Positions 12,089-22,559 of a stretch of 64,000 bases of DNA are shown piece after piece. The stretch is from NCBI GenBank assembly GCA_030544215.1, contig JARZZO010000008.1:23971614-24035613 (forward strand), read 5' to 3'. A model generated the notes under the pieces. The model worked only from the letters and a program-made list of their open reading frames with translations, was not told the origin of the DNA and did no database searches. The DNA comes from Zantedeschia hybrid cultivar (lineage: Eukaryota > Streptophyta > Magnoliopsida > Alismatales > Araceae). How positions within the stretch are numbered: position 1 is the first letter of the stretch; the number at the start of each line of letters is the position of its first letter. The position numbers and the translations under genes are program-made.

Positions 12089-12396
12089 TATTGAAGTTAC
12101 TGGGTTGTCCAACTCAAAAACGTAAGACAATAGGCGTCATCTATTTAAACATAGTTTCTTTTATCTCTTTTCTTGATGTGAGACTATTCTAACACACCCC
12201 CTCACATGCAAGTCAACTTTTCTGTCACGTGGATTACAAAGATCGCATGTGTGGTCCATTCATAACCTAACTCTGATCCTATATTAAAATTATTGGACTG
12301 TCTAATGCAAAACCTTATGGCATTGACTGGAGTAAGCACGATCTATTTAAATATTATTTCTTTTGTCCCTTTTTAGATGTGAGACGTATTCTAACA
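12089..12396 (-). mobile_element. TRIM-like element, second family (about 308 bp)
   Basis: Direct repeats 12089-12194 and 12282-12396. On the minus strand each begins TGTTAGAATA. The inner edge of the left repeat meets a C-rich tract (CACCCCCTCAC), a polypurine tract on the element strand, and the right repeat is preceded by CTCTGATCCTAT, a decayed primer site. I found no clean target duplication. Confidence 0.65.
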
Positions 12397-13139
12397 TAGG
12401 CAATCAAACTTAAGGTGCAATCCTAAGTAGTTCCGATAACATAAATGCATTAGTTTAGAGTTATTTGATTATCAAAGAGGATCCAAACATTGTATAATAA
12501 AATGGTAGGATACAAATTCAGGTGGAGGGTGAATAGCTATGTTGTTATCTCTTTATCCTCTGGGATATGTACACGATATTCAATCAATATCATCATATCA
12601 AAATTTGAGGAAAATAATTAAGAACAGTCCCAAAAAACGAAATTTCAATTGACGAAAAATCTAAAGATTTACATCAGAATCATGAAATACAAAGTTTAAT
12701 GTATAAAAAATAATTTTAGAATTAATGTAAACTTCAAAAGTATTTAATATAAAACATAACTTACTTTTTTTCAAAATTTATGATTTCTATGAAAAATACA
12801 TAATTAAATCACAATGTTTTGAATTTATAAAAAATTTAAAATTTCTTTCAATTAATGAATCGTGATTTATTCAATAAATTCTATAAAAATTTATTCCAAT
12901 AAATTAAAATGAAAAAGTGTGATTAAATCATATCTCAAAAAGTCTCAAATTTATATTACCGATCTGACGACTATAAAACCTCTTTCTTCTCCCCTTCCAG
13001 GACCTATCCTCTTCTTCCCTCCGGCACATGGCGATGACCATGCATTAGGCGGCATTCAGATAGCAGTTACAGCAGACAGCAAAAAAATTGACATCATCGC
13101 AAGGACGCAGGCAGGAATTAAAGAAATAACTTCTTGTTA
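12397..13139. other. AT-rich intergenic DNA
   Basis: Strongly AT-rich to 12960, then a short C/T-rich passage. No gene or repeat structure recognised. Confidence 0.5.
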
Positions 13140-13331
13140 GGTACCAACAGCTAATAGTACCTTGCCGCGGTGAGTGCACTGGCATGCATCTCGTACAAAT
13201 CCTTAATAGAGCCAAGAATAACATGTGTATTCATAATAACAGGAACCCTCACCCATAACACTTCCCTTGTCAAGCGTAGCTACATTGCGGCCGGGATGAT
13301 GACGAGGAATGCACAGTGCTATTGCGAAGAT

Positions 13332-13440
13332 GAATGGCAGGGCAATTCTCCTTTGGCAGGGACTGCAAAAGCGCAGCTACCTCAACACTGTGAGCATGCA
13401 TGCATTGCCTCCCTACCAAAGGAGAACCGCCCTGTTATTC
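13332..13440 (-). ncRNA. MIR399: MIR399 precursor hairpin (miR399a-type)
   Basis: The mature microRNA lies on the 3' arm of the minus-strand transcript at 13338-13358: core TGCCAAAGGAGA followed by ATTGCCCTG, 21 nt, the form I recall as rice miR399a-c. The star arm is at 13412-13434. The stem continues outward (GAAT/ATTC) and inward. miR399 is induced by phosphate starvation through PHR1 and targets the PHO2/UBC24 mRNA, raising phosphate uptake and root-to-shoot transport. The plus-strand reading would give a poorer match (TACCAAAGGAG...), and the PHR1-type site and TATA box lie upstream only on the minus strand, so minus is chosen. Its partner in the right arm is 19173-19487. Confidence 0.9.
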
Positions 13441-13520
13441 TTAGTACCTCCACACTGCATGCTCCTCGGGCGCTTCCCCGTCGGAGCTCGACTCACCTAT
13501 GAACTCCGGCGACCGCATCA

Positions 13521-13530
13521 ATTATATATA
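13521..13530 (-). promoter_or_regulatory. TATA box for MIR399 at 13.3 kb
   Basis: Minus strand TATATATAAT, about 90 bases before the star arm and 25 bases downstream of the PHR1-type site. The right-arm copy has lost most of it. Confidence 0.6.
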
Positions 13531-13554
13531 CTTCAGAGATCGCATTACAGGTCT

Positions 13555-13562
13555 GGATATGC
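13555..13562 (-). promoter_or_regulatory. PHR1-type P1BS site
   Basis: GGATATGC fits the palindromic PHR1 consensus GNATATNC and lies about 120 bases upstream of the MIR399 star arm. The equivalent position in the right arm (19054-19061) also has a site. Confidence 0.6.
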
Positions 13563-15073
13563 TACATGATATGCCGCCACGCCAGGTACAATTAATTCCT
13601 AGGAGCTTCTTCCCACTTTCGGCCCTCCAAAGGGTCCTCATTCCTTCTTTCACCATCGCCCCCAAAAGGTTAGAGATCTTCTCCACCTTGAGTAGCCTTG
13701 GACATGTCACATGGCTTCCACTTTAACTTTTCCCCTTCTTAATTTCTTTGTAGATCTCTTGTCCAGCCTACTGGACGACACGCGAGTTTGAAATTCTACA
13801 TAAATGGAGTTGGAGGTGATCCATTAAAGACAACACTCTTGAAAACGATGGTCGCACGTCCGTACGGCGTATAAGCTTTTAGCCACCTCTTACCGTATCC
13901 CGCACCGTATATGCAAAAAGAAAATACCTGTTGCACGTACGTCCACGGCCGCAGGCCCGCAGTAGGAGATCTGTGCCATCTCATCGGGATAGCTGCATGC
14001 CAGCGGGATTTTAACTCGTGCGCCCGGCTCGTCCAATCCATCGATCAGATGGACCCACGCATGAGGGCACTATACCGCCACGGCAAGGGTTTGAAGCAAA
14101 AATTTCTTCGAAAAAAGACTGTTTATATTCTTAAAATACATATTTAAAGTAAAATTCTCGCCAACCCATTTATTATAAGAAGAACGTTCGCGTAGGCGAA
14201 TGTAAGGAAATGCACTTGTCATGTTTCATGACGTGCAGACGGTTGACGTTTAGTGACGGAATCTAAATCAGTATTGATTATTATTTTTTTTGAAATTTTG
14301 AAATCTAAGTCAGGACTGATTTATCCGTTCGGGTCTTCTTGGCGTCTGATATCGGAGGCGCCGGGTCCGGGTGATCAAGACAACAATTTCAGACCATCTG
14401 GTTCCTCTGATATCCGGATTCATTAACGTTATTTCTCAAATATCTCAAACGACTTCAGAACATTCGACAGAATATGTTAAAAAGATTTTGTTAATTTTAG
14501 TAAATCCAAAAGTATCTATAAAAACTTTGATGAACCCAAAGACATAGTAAAAAATCTAAATCTTTTTAAGGAGTTAGACTAGAACTCATGACATTTTGAT
14601 GGAAAAGATACAACTGCAACCTTTGTGAAGATGCTAGGGGTGTTTATAACAATATATGAGAGTCAGATGTATAGATACGCTTAAAACTTAGAGCTTTCAG
14701 CATGGTAGCAGATAGAACTTTGTTTTGGTAGATCGCAGCAGACAGAACATTCTCTAGCAACTTCTCCACTGATGTCTTTCTCACCGTCCCCGCTGGCCGG
14801 GTTGGATTCGGATGTGAAATCATCCCCGGCTTCCAGTACTGTCCTAGGCACAGCTTTGCCTTAGCGTTGGACCCAAATGCTAAAGATCTCTAGCTAGGAT
14901 ATGATCTGCACGGTGGATATGATGGGAAAGGAATACTTTGCTGGCCCCCGTGCCCTATGAACAATGCCAGGAGCTCCCGGTTCTCTCGTAGACCACGCGA
15001 ACTTTTTACTGTACGATAACCGGTAAAATATGCTAGGGCATATCATGAGAAGTGCTGTAATCCAGGTCATCGG
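13563..15073. promoter_or_regulatory. Shared region between divergent MIR399 genes
   Basis: About 1.5 kb separates the two P1BS sites of the left arm. No protein gene is seen. The block 14725-14890, with core GGCACAGCTTTGCC at 14847-14860, is kept in the right arm at 17960-18125, which makes it a candidate shared control element. Confidence 0.4.
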
Positions 15074-15081
15074 GCATATCC
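15074..15081 (+). promoter_or_regulatory. PHR1-type P1BS site
   Basis: GCATATCC fits GNATATNC about 88 bases upstream of the hairpin. In the right arm the same position reads GGATACGC (16847-16854), one base off the consensus. Confidence 0.6.
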
Positions 15082-15154
15082 ACAGCATCTCCATCCTGCT
15101 TAAATGCTGAAGGATGCCCATACCTGGGATACTCGGGGCAACGGGTCTCCAAGT

Positions 15155-15290
15155 GCCGAGGTGGATTACAGGGCGATTCCTCCTTTGGCAGTAGGGTCAC
15201 TGCTGCTTACCACTCTGCTCTCTCGAGCAGGTCGCTTGGCAATGCAGTGAGTCCACTGCCAAAGGAGATTTGCCCAGCCATGTGCCTCAG
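15155..15290 (+). ncRNA. MIR399: MIR399 precursor hairpin (miR399e/f-type)
   Basis: The mature microRNA is on the 3' arm at 15257-15277: core TGCCAAAGGAGA followed by TTTGCCCAG, 21 nt, a form I recall from rice. The star arm is at about 15169-15191 (GGGCGATTCCTCCTTTGGCA). The stem extends through AGGGTCACTGC paired with GCAGTGAGTCC. Role as for the neighbouring copy: phosphate-starvation repression of PHO2. The gene diverges from the MIR399 at 13.3 kb. The opposite strand would give a 22-nt off-consensus sequence, so plus is preferred. Confidence 0.9.
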
Positions 15291-15490
15291 CGGCGGCCAT
15301 GTTTCACGGATAAAAGTTAAGGAGAGAGATTTTCTTTCTTTGGGGAGCCTGCATCCTCCATGACGACGTTGGTCTCCATGCAAAACAAAGCATCCGCTGC
15401 AGTATAAATCCGTAATGTGTTTGTGCATGAAGCATCTTAGCTGCCCACTCGACTGACCTAAACACATACATCTTTGAACAATCTTATGTG

Positions 15491-16304
15491 CTTGGTGTAG
15501 TCCAGGTCGTCCTTTATCCAATGGCGAACGATTGTTAGGAACGAAAGCGTGTGGCAGAGACTGTCAGTATATGCATGGCGAATGGTTGTTAAGCGCGAAA
15601 GAGTGTTGCAGAGGCCATCAGTGGGAGTATATGCATGGGCATGCATATCACTTCAAAAGACTGATATACACGTAACAACGAAGAACCTGGATTTTAAATA
15701 TATTTTTGGAAGAAACCAAAGTCGTTGATGTGTTGCAACACATCACCGTCAAAGTCGTAGCTATTCAACGGTCAAGTTGGGGTCGGCTGGATCCTTCCCA
15801 CAATCCCACATGATGGTAAGACTCAGATCTTTTAATCCCCCCCCCTCCCCACACCCTTTGTCATTTCTTTTTAGATATATACCCACGTTGTTTGTAAGAA
15901 GAGTTCGGCTTGGGGTATCAGCGCCCGCACGGGTGAGCACCAAGAGTTTTCCTTGTAAAAAAAAGCTGCTTCATCACGGGGCTATCTATATACTAACGAT
16001 ATCCATTTTTGTATATTCTTCAGATCAATAGTGGTTCGAAAAGGAAAGTATCTATATGTTTCCACATTCTTTAAGAAATCGGTTCGAAAACCCTATCTGT
16101 TAATCTATCGGTTATAAAGACGTTATCTGGAAACCATACACTTAGTTAACAAAGGCTGAAAATAATTATCAAGTTATTTCTAACCATTAATATTCCTAGC
16201 TACATGTACATGACCCTACATGCGCGATAGTCTCGACTCTCTCCTGCACCCTTTCATGCCTAATAGTCATTTGGCATTGCACGAAAATATGAAGTGCAGA
16301 AAAC
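15491..16304. other. Spacer at the centre of the MIR399 palindrome
   Basis: About 0.8 kb between the two arms. No gene is recognised. A short internal repeat around GTATATGCATGG(C/G) and GCGAA-GTTGTTA occurs at 15505-15640. Confidence 0.5.
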
Positions 16305-16484
16305 ATGTAAGATTGTTCACAGATGCATGGGTTTAGGCCAGTCGAACGGATAGCATTGATGCTTCATATATGCATGGATACTTCTACTTCAGCCGACATT
16401 TCTTCTACAACGAATCCAACCTCAGCGTGGAGAATGCAGGCTCTGTTAAGACAGAAAAGTACTTCATGAAACATGGCCGCTGTT

Positions 16485-16625
16485 GACGCGCATTGCTGGA
16501 CAAAACTCCTTTGGCAGTCGACTCACTGCATGAAGTGCCACGCGACTCCGCCAGACTTAGCGGAGTGGCAAGCAGCTAGCAGTGACGTTACTGCCAAAGG
16601 AAATATCGCCCTGTGATCCACCTCT
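16485..16625 (-). ncRNA. MIR399: MIR399 precursor hairpin, divergent copy
   Basis: Counterpart of the hairpin at 15155-15290. The predicted mature sequence is at 16496-16516 on the minus strand: TGCCAAAGGAG followed by TTTTGTCCAG, with two changes from its partner. The star arm is at 16591-16613, and the stem continues with CGACTCACTGC against GCAGTGACGTTAC. The 5' half is intact, so it could still be processed. Its promoter looks damaged: the P1BS equivalent reads GGATACGC and sits about 230 bases away after an AT-rich insertion. Confidence 0.78.
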
Positions 16626-16846
16626 GAGAGAACAAATCTTCTCAGTACATGGACAGGAGTCCAACAGTATAGAGAGGAGTATTTAAATATTTGCAAAAAA
16701 TTTAGATCACATAAGAGATTTTTTTGTAATATTTGACCCCCTCGCTTTCTCTGTACTGCTAGACTCATGTTCAAACGTATACTGAGAGGATCTCTACTTC
16801 CTTCCCGAGCATTCGAAGTAGGATTTATGAAGGATGGACATGCTAT

Positions 16847-16854
16847 GGATACGC
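16847..16854 (-). promoter_or_regulatory. Mutated P1BS site (GGATACGC)
   Basis: In aligned context (ATGGA-ATGCT-TGGATA-GCCCGATGA) the left arm has GGATATGC and this arm has GGATACGC. The A-T-A-T core is broken, so PHR1 binding is expected to be lost. Confidence 0.55.
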
Positions 16855-16967
16855 CCGATGAAACGGGTTATCATGTGCCCTTGGTGTATTCTGTTGGTTA
16901 TGCTATAAAGGGCCGTGTGGTCTACGTGAGGAGTTGGGATGCGGAGCGGTCTCCATGCAGATATGTA

Positions 16968-17640
16968 GAGACATAAAAATGGAGGTTAAATAATTTTATA
17001 CTGATTATTGAGAAGGGAACTTTGTATTTATAAAGAAGGTTTCTCACCTTCTTTCAAACAAAAGTTATTTTCTCAAAAAGATAAAATCGTGAGGTCCACC
17101 AATTAAAGCAGACAATATCTTGTTGGCGAGAGTTCAAATTTCTTACCGTAACATTGTTGCCATCTATGGAAACTTTGGTCCAAATACATACGCTTACCTT
17201 CTCATAGGACTGTGTTGAGACATAAAAATGTAGAGTAAATAATCTTGTATTGATTGTTGAGAAAACAATCATGTGTTTATAAAGAAGATTCCTCACCTTT
17301 CTCCCAATAAGAGTCATTTTCCTAAAAAGACAAAACAATAAGACTCATAAGTCAAAACAAACAATATTTTATTGGCGAGAGTCAAGATTCCTTCTTGCAA
17401 CATTGTCGCAATTTGTGGAAACCCTAACTCAAATACACACACTTGCCTTCTCAAGAGATTGTGTAGAAGTATAAAAATAAAAGTTAAATAATCATATATC
17501 GATTGTTGAGAAGATAATCATATACTTACAAAGAAAGCCCTCCACATTTCTCCCAACACGGATCTTTTTCCTAAAAAGATAAGACCGTGAGACTCACATA
17601 CTAAAGCAGATAGTATCTTGTTGGCGAGAGTCTAAGTTCT
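16968..17640 (+). repeat. Tandem repeat, 249-bp unit, 2.7 copies
   Basis: Units start at 16968, 17217 and about 17466. Each has GA-ATAAAAAT, TTGTTGAGAA-ACAATCAT, a C/T-rich middle and GTATCTTGTTGGCGAGAG. The third stops at about 17640. Copies are clearly diverged. It is absent from the left arm, so it arose after the inverted duplication or was lost from one side. Confidence 0.8.
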
Positions 17641-19041
17641 ATGATCTTATTTGTTATATTATCGTTTTAACATATTCGTTTGATAACTGATTTATAATTA
17701 AGAATAAATGAAATAATTAAATTGTCAGAATACCAAACGCATTCAGTCTGAAAAAGATTGTATCGGCTACTTTACCTGCATATCAATTTGAAAAGAATTA
17801 GCCATTAAATCTTATAAGTTAGTAATTAGTTGAATAAACAGATTATCAGTTACCATTTGCATCCCTAGAGAGAAGTGGGAGCTTCTGGTGCTGCCGGTAG
17901 ACTATTCCCTTCCTACATATCCACTGTGGAGATCATATATATATCCTTGCGAGCGATCGTTAGTATTTAATTGGGTTCATTACAAAGGCAAAGCTGTGCC
18001 TAGAACAGTACTAGTGGAAGCTGGGGGGTTGTCACCTCCGATCGAATCCAATCCAGCCAGCGGGGACGGTAAGCAGCACATCAATGGAGAAGCTACCAGA
18101 GAATGTTCCCTGTTTGCTGCTACGCTGGAAGCTCCGCGTTCCAAGCGTAAGCGTTGTCTGGCTTTAAAAGAAGAAAAGTGATTCACTGCGTCGACCATAT
18201 CCTGAGGTCGAGTGCAACAGTGAGGGAGTATTTTTCGCTAACCTCCCTCCATAAAAGATGGAAAGGATAAAATGAAAAAGTTCTCTCCGTGTGGCGCTGG
18301 ACCGTATGATACGGTCGAACGTACTGAATCAGGCCGAAAGAAATGCGGGTACGTGGCCCCCTTTTGCCGCGGAAGATGGGAGCGAGAGTCCGTACATACA
18401 CAAGTCTCCTCTAATAAGGGAGCTATCACCTCTGTGCAGCGGAGGAGGGAGGCCCCCAACTCCAGATCAACACGCACGTGTGAGCTCAGATGATGGAGGT
18501 GGCGGGAGGGAGAGGAAGAACTGGGGGAGAGGAAAGAAAAATCAACTGCCCTCCATCGCCTAGATCCACGTTGCTTGCATGTTAGACCTGTAGTTGCCGA
18601 CTACAGGGTTCTCTCTTTTGCCGGACTCGAGTGATCAGCTTACTAATTATAATGCTACTTAGAAGTTTTAATTAATTTTGAGCTTTCATATGAGAGGAAA
18701 AAAAAACTTTATATAAGGTTTTAGCGGCACTTAACTTTCAACCAATTTTCTACAAACCATCATGCATCCACTCGTCCAGACCCATGCTTCTCATAATTGT
18801 TGTCTGGAATATTACCTCCAATTCGATTTTATGTCTAGAAGTTTCATCTTGCTCTGTTCGTCAAGCGGCCTCGGCAATAGACCGAGTGGTGGGGAGAGGG
18901 GGAAGGGTCTGAGAAAGTGACAGCCATGGCGAAGGTTACTGAGGAAGAAGAAGATCTGTAACTTTTGGAGGCGATGGTGAAAGAGGGAATGAAGACCTTT
19001 AAAGCGCCAAAAGGAGGAGAAGCTCCAAGGAATTGTACCCC

Positions 19042-19061
19042 GCATATACCGTAGCATATCC
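19042..19061 (+). promoter_or_regulatory. Two PHR1-type P1BS sites
   Basis: GCATATAC at 19042-19049 and GCATATCC at 19054-19061 both fit GNATATNC, 112 bases before the star arm of the interrupted MIR399. The left arm keeps only one of the pair. Confidence 0.55.
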
Positions 19062-19172
19062 ATGCCTGGAATGTGATTTCTTCAGTATAGGTGTGGCCAC
19101 CGGAGCTCGTAGGTGAGTCAAACTCGGCCGGAGATGTGCCGGTGACCAGTGTGGTTGTAGTGCTAAGAATAA

Positions 19173-19487
19173 CAGAACGGTTCTCCTTTGTCAGGGAGGC
19201 AATGCATGCTCACATTGTTTATGTAGCCGTGCCTCTGCAGTAAACAGTAGTAGATACAACGAGGTTTTAAGATTTTACTGAATTTTGTCAAATTTATTGA
19301 CGCAATTTAAAAACAGTTTAGACCGGGTCCCTTTAACCTAGCACAGGATTTCACTGATTCAACTTAAGACGCCATATTACTTAACTCAAAATCTCACTGA
19401 CCCAACTATATTTATAACTTAATGTTCGAATAACACCAATAAAAGTATTTATAAATCCGTCACTGCTGTTAAAGGAGAATGGCCCTG
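19173..19487 (+). pseudogene. MIR399: MIR399 hairpin split by a MITE
   Basis: Counterpart of the hairpin at 13332-13440. The 5' arm (19173-19195, CAGAACGGTTCTCCTTTGTC) and the 3' arm (mature equivalent 19467-19487, TGTTAAAGGAGAATGGCCCT) are separated by about 270 bases because a 221-bp element sits at the start of the mature sequence. The conserved CCAAAGG core has become TTAAAGG. Flanking DNA still matches the left arm, including the GCATGCATTGCC loop side. Probably no longer a miR399 source, although the long foldback could still form. Confidence 0.82.
19245..19465. mobile_element. hAT-type MITE inside MIR399
   Basis: The left end CAGTAGTAGATAC and the right end (read inward) CAGTGACGGATTTAT resemble those of the 9827-10026 MITE. 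The flanks GCAGTAAA (19237-19244) and CTGTTAAA (19466-19473) look like decayed copies of one 8-bp target within the microRNA. The left-arm hairpin lacks this DNA. Confidence 0.65.
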
Positions 19488-19670
19488 CCATTCACCTTGG
19501 CTAGAACACGGCCGTGCATTCCCTGTCAGCCTGCAATGCAGCTACGTGACGTCAAAGGGAAGCGTTCTCGGTTAGAGCTCCTTGTATTATAAGAATATGT
19601 TATAGCTTAACTCCATAAATGGGATTGGCACGAGATGCTTGCCACTGAACCAGTGCACTCGCTAGGCAGG

Positions 19671-20235
19671 GTACAAGTTTTGTTCCTTCGTTTCTGCTAC
19701 AACAAAAATTTTCGCATGTGTGCTGTAACTATAATTTGAATGCTGTCAAATGGGTTGTCACTTGTCAGCATGTGTTAGACGGGAGAAGAGTAGACGTCCT
19801 GAAAGGGGGAGAAGAGGTCTTTGTAGACTTGTCGTCGGATCTCATGAATATAACCCTGGGTGTTTTGGATCCTGAATAAGAGAAGCCGATATTATAGCTA
19901 CTACTATCTTCCACATGAACTATTCAGATATCTCTACTCTGATGTGTGCTTGGAAACTACTTTCCTAATCAGCGTGTATTAAACAATATGTTTTACGTTT
20001 TCTTTTACTGCTGCAGAGAAGGGAGAAGAAAGGGTGGTTTAGAGCCGGTGCGTTAATTGGGCCTTATTCAAGGTGAGTGACCCTTTTTATTCCACTTGTA
20101 AATGCCTGTTGCTCCACCCATGGAATCGCCATTCTTACGGGACCGGTGAATTAGCTGTTCCCGATTCAGCCACCTTATTCATATGATATTCTATCACCAA
20201 ACGAGGAAAAAAGTTTTATCTCATCTTTATACAAT
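19671..20235. other. Intergenic, no gene recognised
   Basis: Mixed-composition sequence without a convincing open frame or repeat structure. Confidence 0.4.
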
Positions 20236-20810
20236 TAGCAACACTTGCTGCAATACGTAAGACATTGCAGTGGGTAAACCAAAAAAAAAAAAAAACATAG
20301 TTTTTTTTAAGTCCTGACCCATATGCCCTATTGTCCGTATAGGCTGATCTTCAATAGGATGATTCTTAAAAAAAATTAAAAAATAAAAACAGAACCCATT
20401 GAATAGTCAAAAAAACTCTCAATGGACTTAATCCAATAACATTTTTTGATTTTTTAGAATTGTGAGGGTCGTCTAATGAGAGATCAGATTATATAAACAC
20501 GTAAGGATATAAGATCTGACCTTAAAAAGATTTAAAAAGGAATTGTTTATTCACTGCAATACTCCACACTATAGTAAGACAAAACAAAAAAATTATTTTT
20601 TTAAAGTCGGGTCCCATATGTCCTACGTGTCTGCACAGACCAATCTCTGATGGGATGACCCTCAAAATTTTAAAAAATCAAAAATGATTGTCCGTTGGAG
20701 ATCGACCTGTATGAACATATAAGGCATATGGGGTCTGACCTTAAAAGATTGTTTACCCAATGTAAAGCCCCGCACTACAGCAGTAAGGAGTATTACAGTA
20801 AATATTACTC
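20236..20810. mobile_element. MULE-like repeat(s), GAGTAATACTTGCTGCAAT family
   Basis: The left edge ACACTTGCTGCAATACG and right edge TGGGTAAAC...AGTATTAC echo the ends of the complete element at 58256-58529. Two related halves (20236-20570 and 20562-20810) carry CCATATG-CCTA and GGATGA blocks. Boundaries and target duplication are unclear. Confidence 0.45.
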
Positions 20811-21129
20811 TTATACTTTAGAAAAATATGCAGAAAAGGACATGAGAATAAAAAGCTGAAGTCGGGCAAGTGTAATGTTCTGCAGAACATCGTATGTACC
20901 AGCCCAAGCCCACTAAATCGGCGAACTTTCACTTGGAAAGAGGTGGGCCGGTTTAGTGTAATGCTGCTGTCATCTGTATTAGTCCTGTATCGTGTTCGAA
21001 TCAAGACGGGCTAAGTTTCTTTAAAGTGGATCCAAGTTCAATTGGAAACAATAGCCTGTTTGGTTTTCTTTCTTTTTATTGTCATCTCAACGTTTTCTTT
21101 CTCAAATAAAATTCGAGAGTAACAACTCT

Positions 21130-21520
21130 GAGTAATACTTGCTGCAATGCCCCTGCAATGCCCATGGAGATGGATTGCAATGCATGGGGGTTAGCAGCCG
21201 TCCGATCTAGTCAGATCGGATGACTATTGTGCAGCTCGTCTGGGTTTGGGGAGTCGATTTTTTATTTTTTTTATTTTTCATTTGATTTTTTTTTTTTAGC
21301 GTTCAATAAAAAATCAGACGGTACAGTCAAATTGCTCGGGTCGGCTCTGACCCGACTATATATTTTTCTTAAAAAAAAATCGATAGATATCTAGATTTAC
21401 GTATAAAAAATAATTTTTTTAAAAAAATTATACAATCAACTGACCCAAACGATCTGACTGTACCATTTGATTTTTGATCGAACGTTTCAAAAAAGTTTTA
21501 AAAACGGCTTCACACACTTA
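21130..21520. mobile_element. MULE-like repeat fragment
   Basis: Starts GAGTAATACTTGCTGCAATG and continues with inverted segments about CCGATCTAGTCAGATCGG and GGTCGGCTCTGACC. The internal part resembles 56580-56840. No right end was found. Confidence 0.45.
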
Positions 21521-22559
21521 AACAGACTGCATAGTAGTCATCGAATCAGATGACTGATCGCTCATACATTACAATCCACCTGAATTATAACGTCCAAGGC
21601 CTCTCACAAATTTTGATGAGCCTGAATTCCTTGCAGTGTGAACCGAACCTTTTTCGTACCCCATCCCGTCAGCAGCTTCCTACCCGGAACAATGCCCTAG
21701 AGACCATGGGTCAGATAAAGTCGGAAGATGTTATCTTTTGGTATCCTATCCTGTCCGTTTATATATCTAAAATGACTGAAACTAACTTGGGGGTTATTTG
21801 ATGCGTCGGAAATTGCCATAACGTATTGGTTCTGAAATTACTGGTTTAAAAGTGAAAAAAACAAAATTCCTAATTTTAAAATCTGCAATTTAAAAAAAAA
21901 AAAAAAAAAGCTAAAAAGTGCATTACATGGGTCAAATGGTTTTGAAATACACCATTTTATGATACTCTAAATGTACGAAAAAATGTAAAATAATTTACTA
22001 CTCCAAAAATAAGAAAATTATCACCTCACAATATTTTTAGATATTTTATAATATCTTAGGGCAGACTAAACGACTCCCAAAGCTCCTTCTGAGGGTGTGA
22101 AATGTTACAAACATCTAGTAATATTCCCTTATCCCATATTCCATTTCCTCTGACTTACAAAAGACGCAGCCCGTTTTGTCACCCGAGATGGCCAGCCCAT
22201 GTAGGGCCCGCGATGGTGGCCCAGGAGAGAAGGACCCAGGTCAGAAGGAAGGATAACGCGGACGACTCTGGACCTGGATAAGGGGCGAAGGGAGCGAGGA
22301 GTCTAGCCCCTCTTTGATTGAAGGATAGAATAAAAAAGGGTTAACTCAAGGATAGATTATCCGGGCTAATCCTTTTTTGCTTTGATATACATATATTTAA
22401 CCCTTTTAGATCAATTGGGTTATCCTAGGTTAACTCTCAAATCGAGAGGTGTTTAGAAGTAGTTAAAAGTGGGTTAACTTTAAAAAAAAAAATACAAAAA
22501 TGCCCTTGTTGATCCACACTTAACCCACTAATATATTATTCTTTATTCTTTGGACTATG

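Larger units (their letters stand above)
13140..15490 (+). repeat. Left arm of inverted duplication with two MIR399 genes
   Basis: By eye this arm aligns with the reverse complement of 16305-19670 through at least seven collinear blocks: 13140-13200 with 19615-19665; hairpin 13332-13440 with 19173-19487; 13500-13730 with 18880-19095; 14725-14890 with 17960-18125; 15044-15110 with 16825-16870; hairpin 15155-15290 with 16485-16625; 15295-15490 with 16305-16480. It holds two divergent MIR399 hairpins with good miR399 sequences, so it is probably the more functional arm. Confidence 0.85.
16305..19670 (-). repeat. Right arm of inverted MIR399 duplication
   Basis: Reverse-complement counterpart of 13140-15490, about 1 kb longer because of later insertions: a 249-bp tandem array at 16968-17640, a MITE at 19245-19465, and AT-rich DNA at 16640-16780. 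Both of its MIR399 hairpins have drifted from consensus. Confidence 0.85.

Noticed and set aside
13332..13440. Plus-strand reading of the first MIR399 hairpin
   Set aside because: It would give TACCAAAGGAG..., off the family consensus, with the PHR1 site and TATA box downstream. The minus-strand product has the canonical sequence.
13499..13726. Small protein gene beside MIR399 with a right-arm counterpart
   Set aside because: The DNA is shared between arms, but the frames in the two copies do not give alignable proteins. It is better explained as promoter or transcript sequence.
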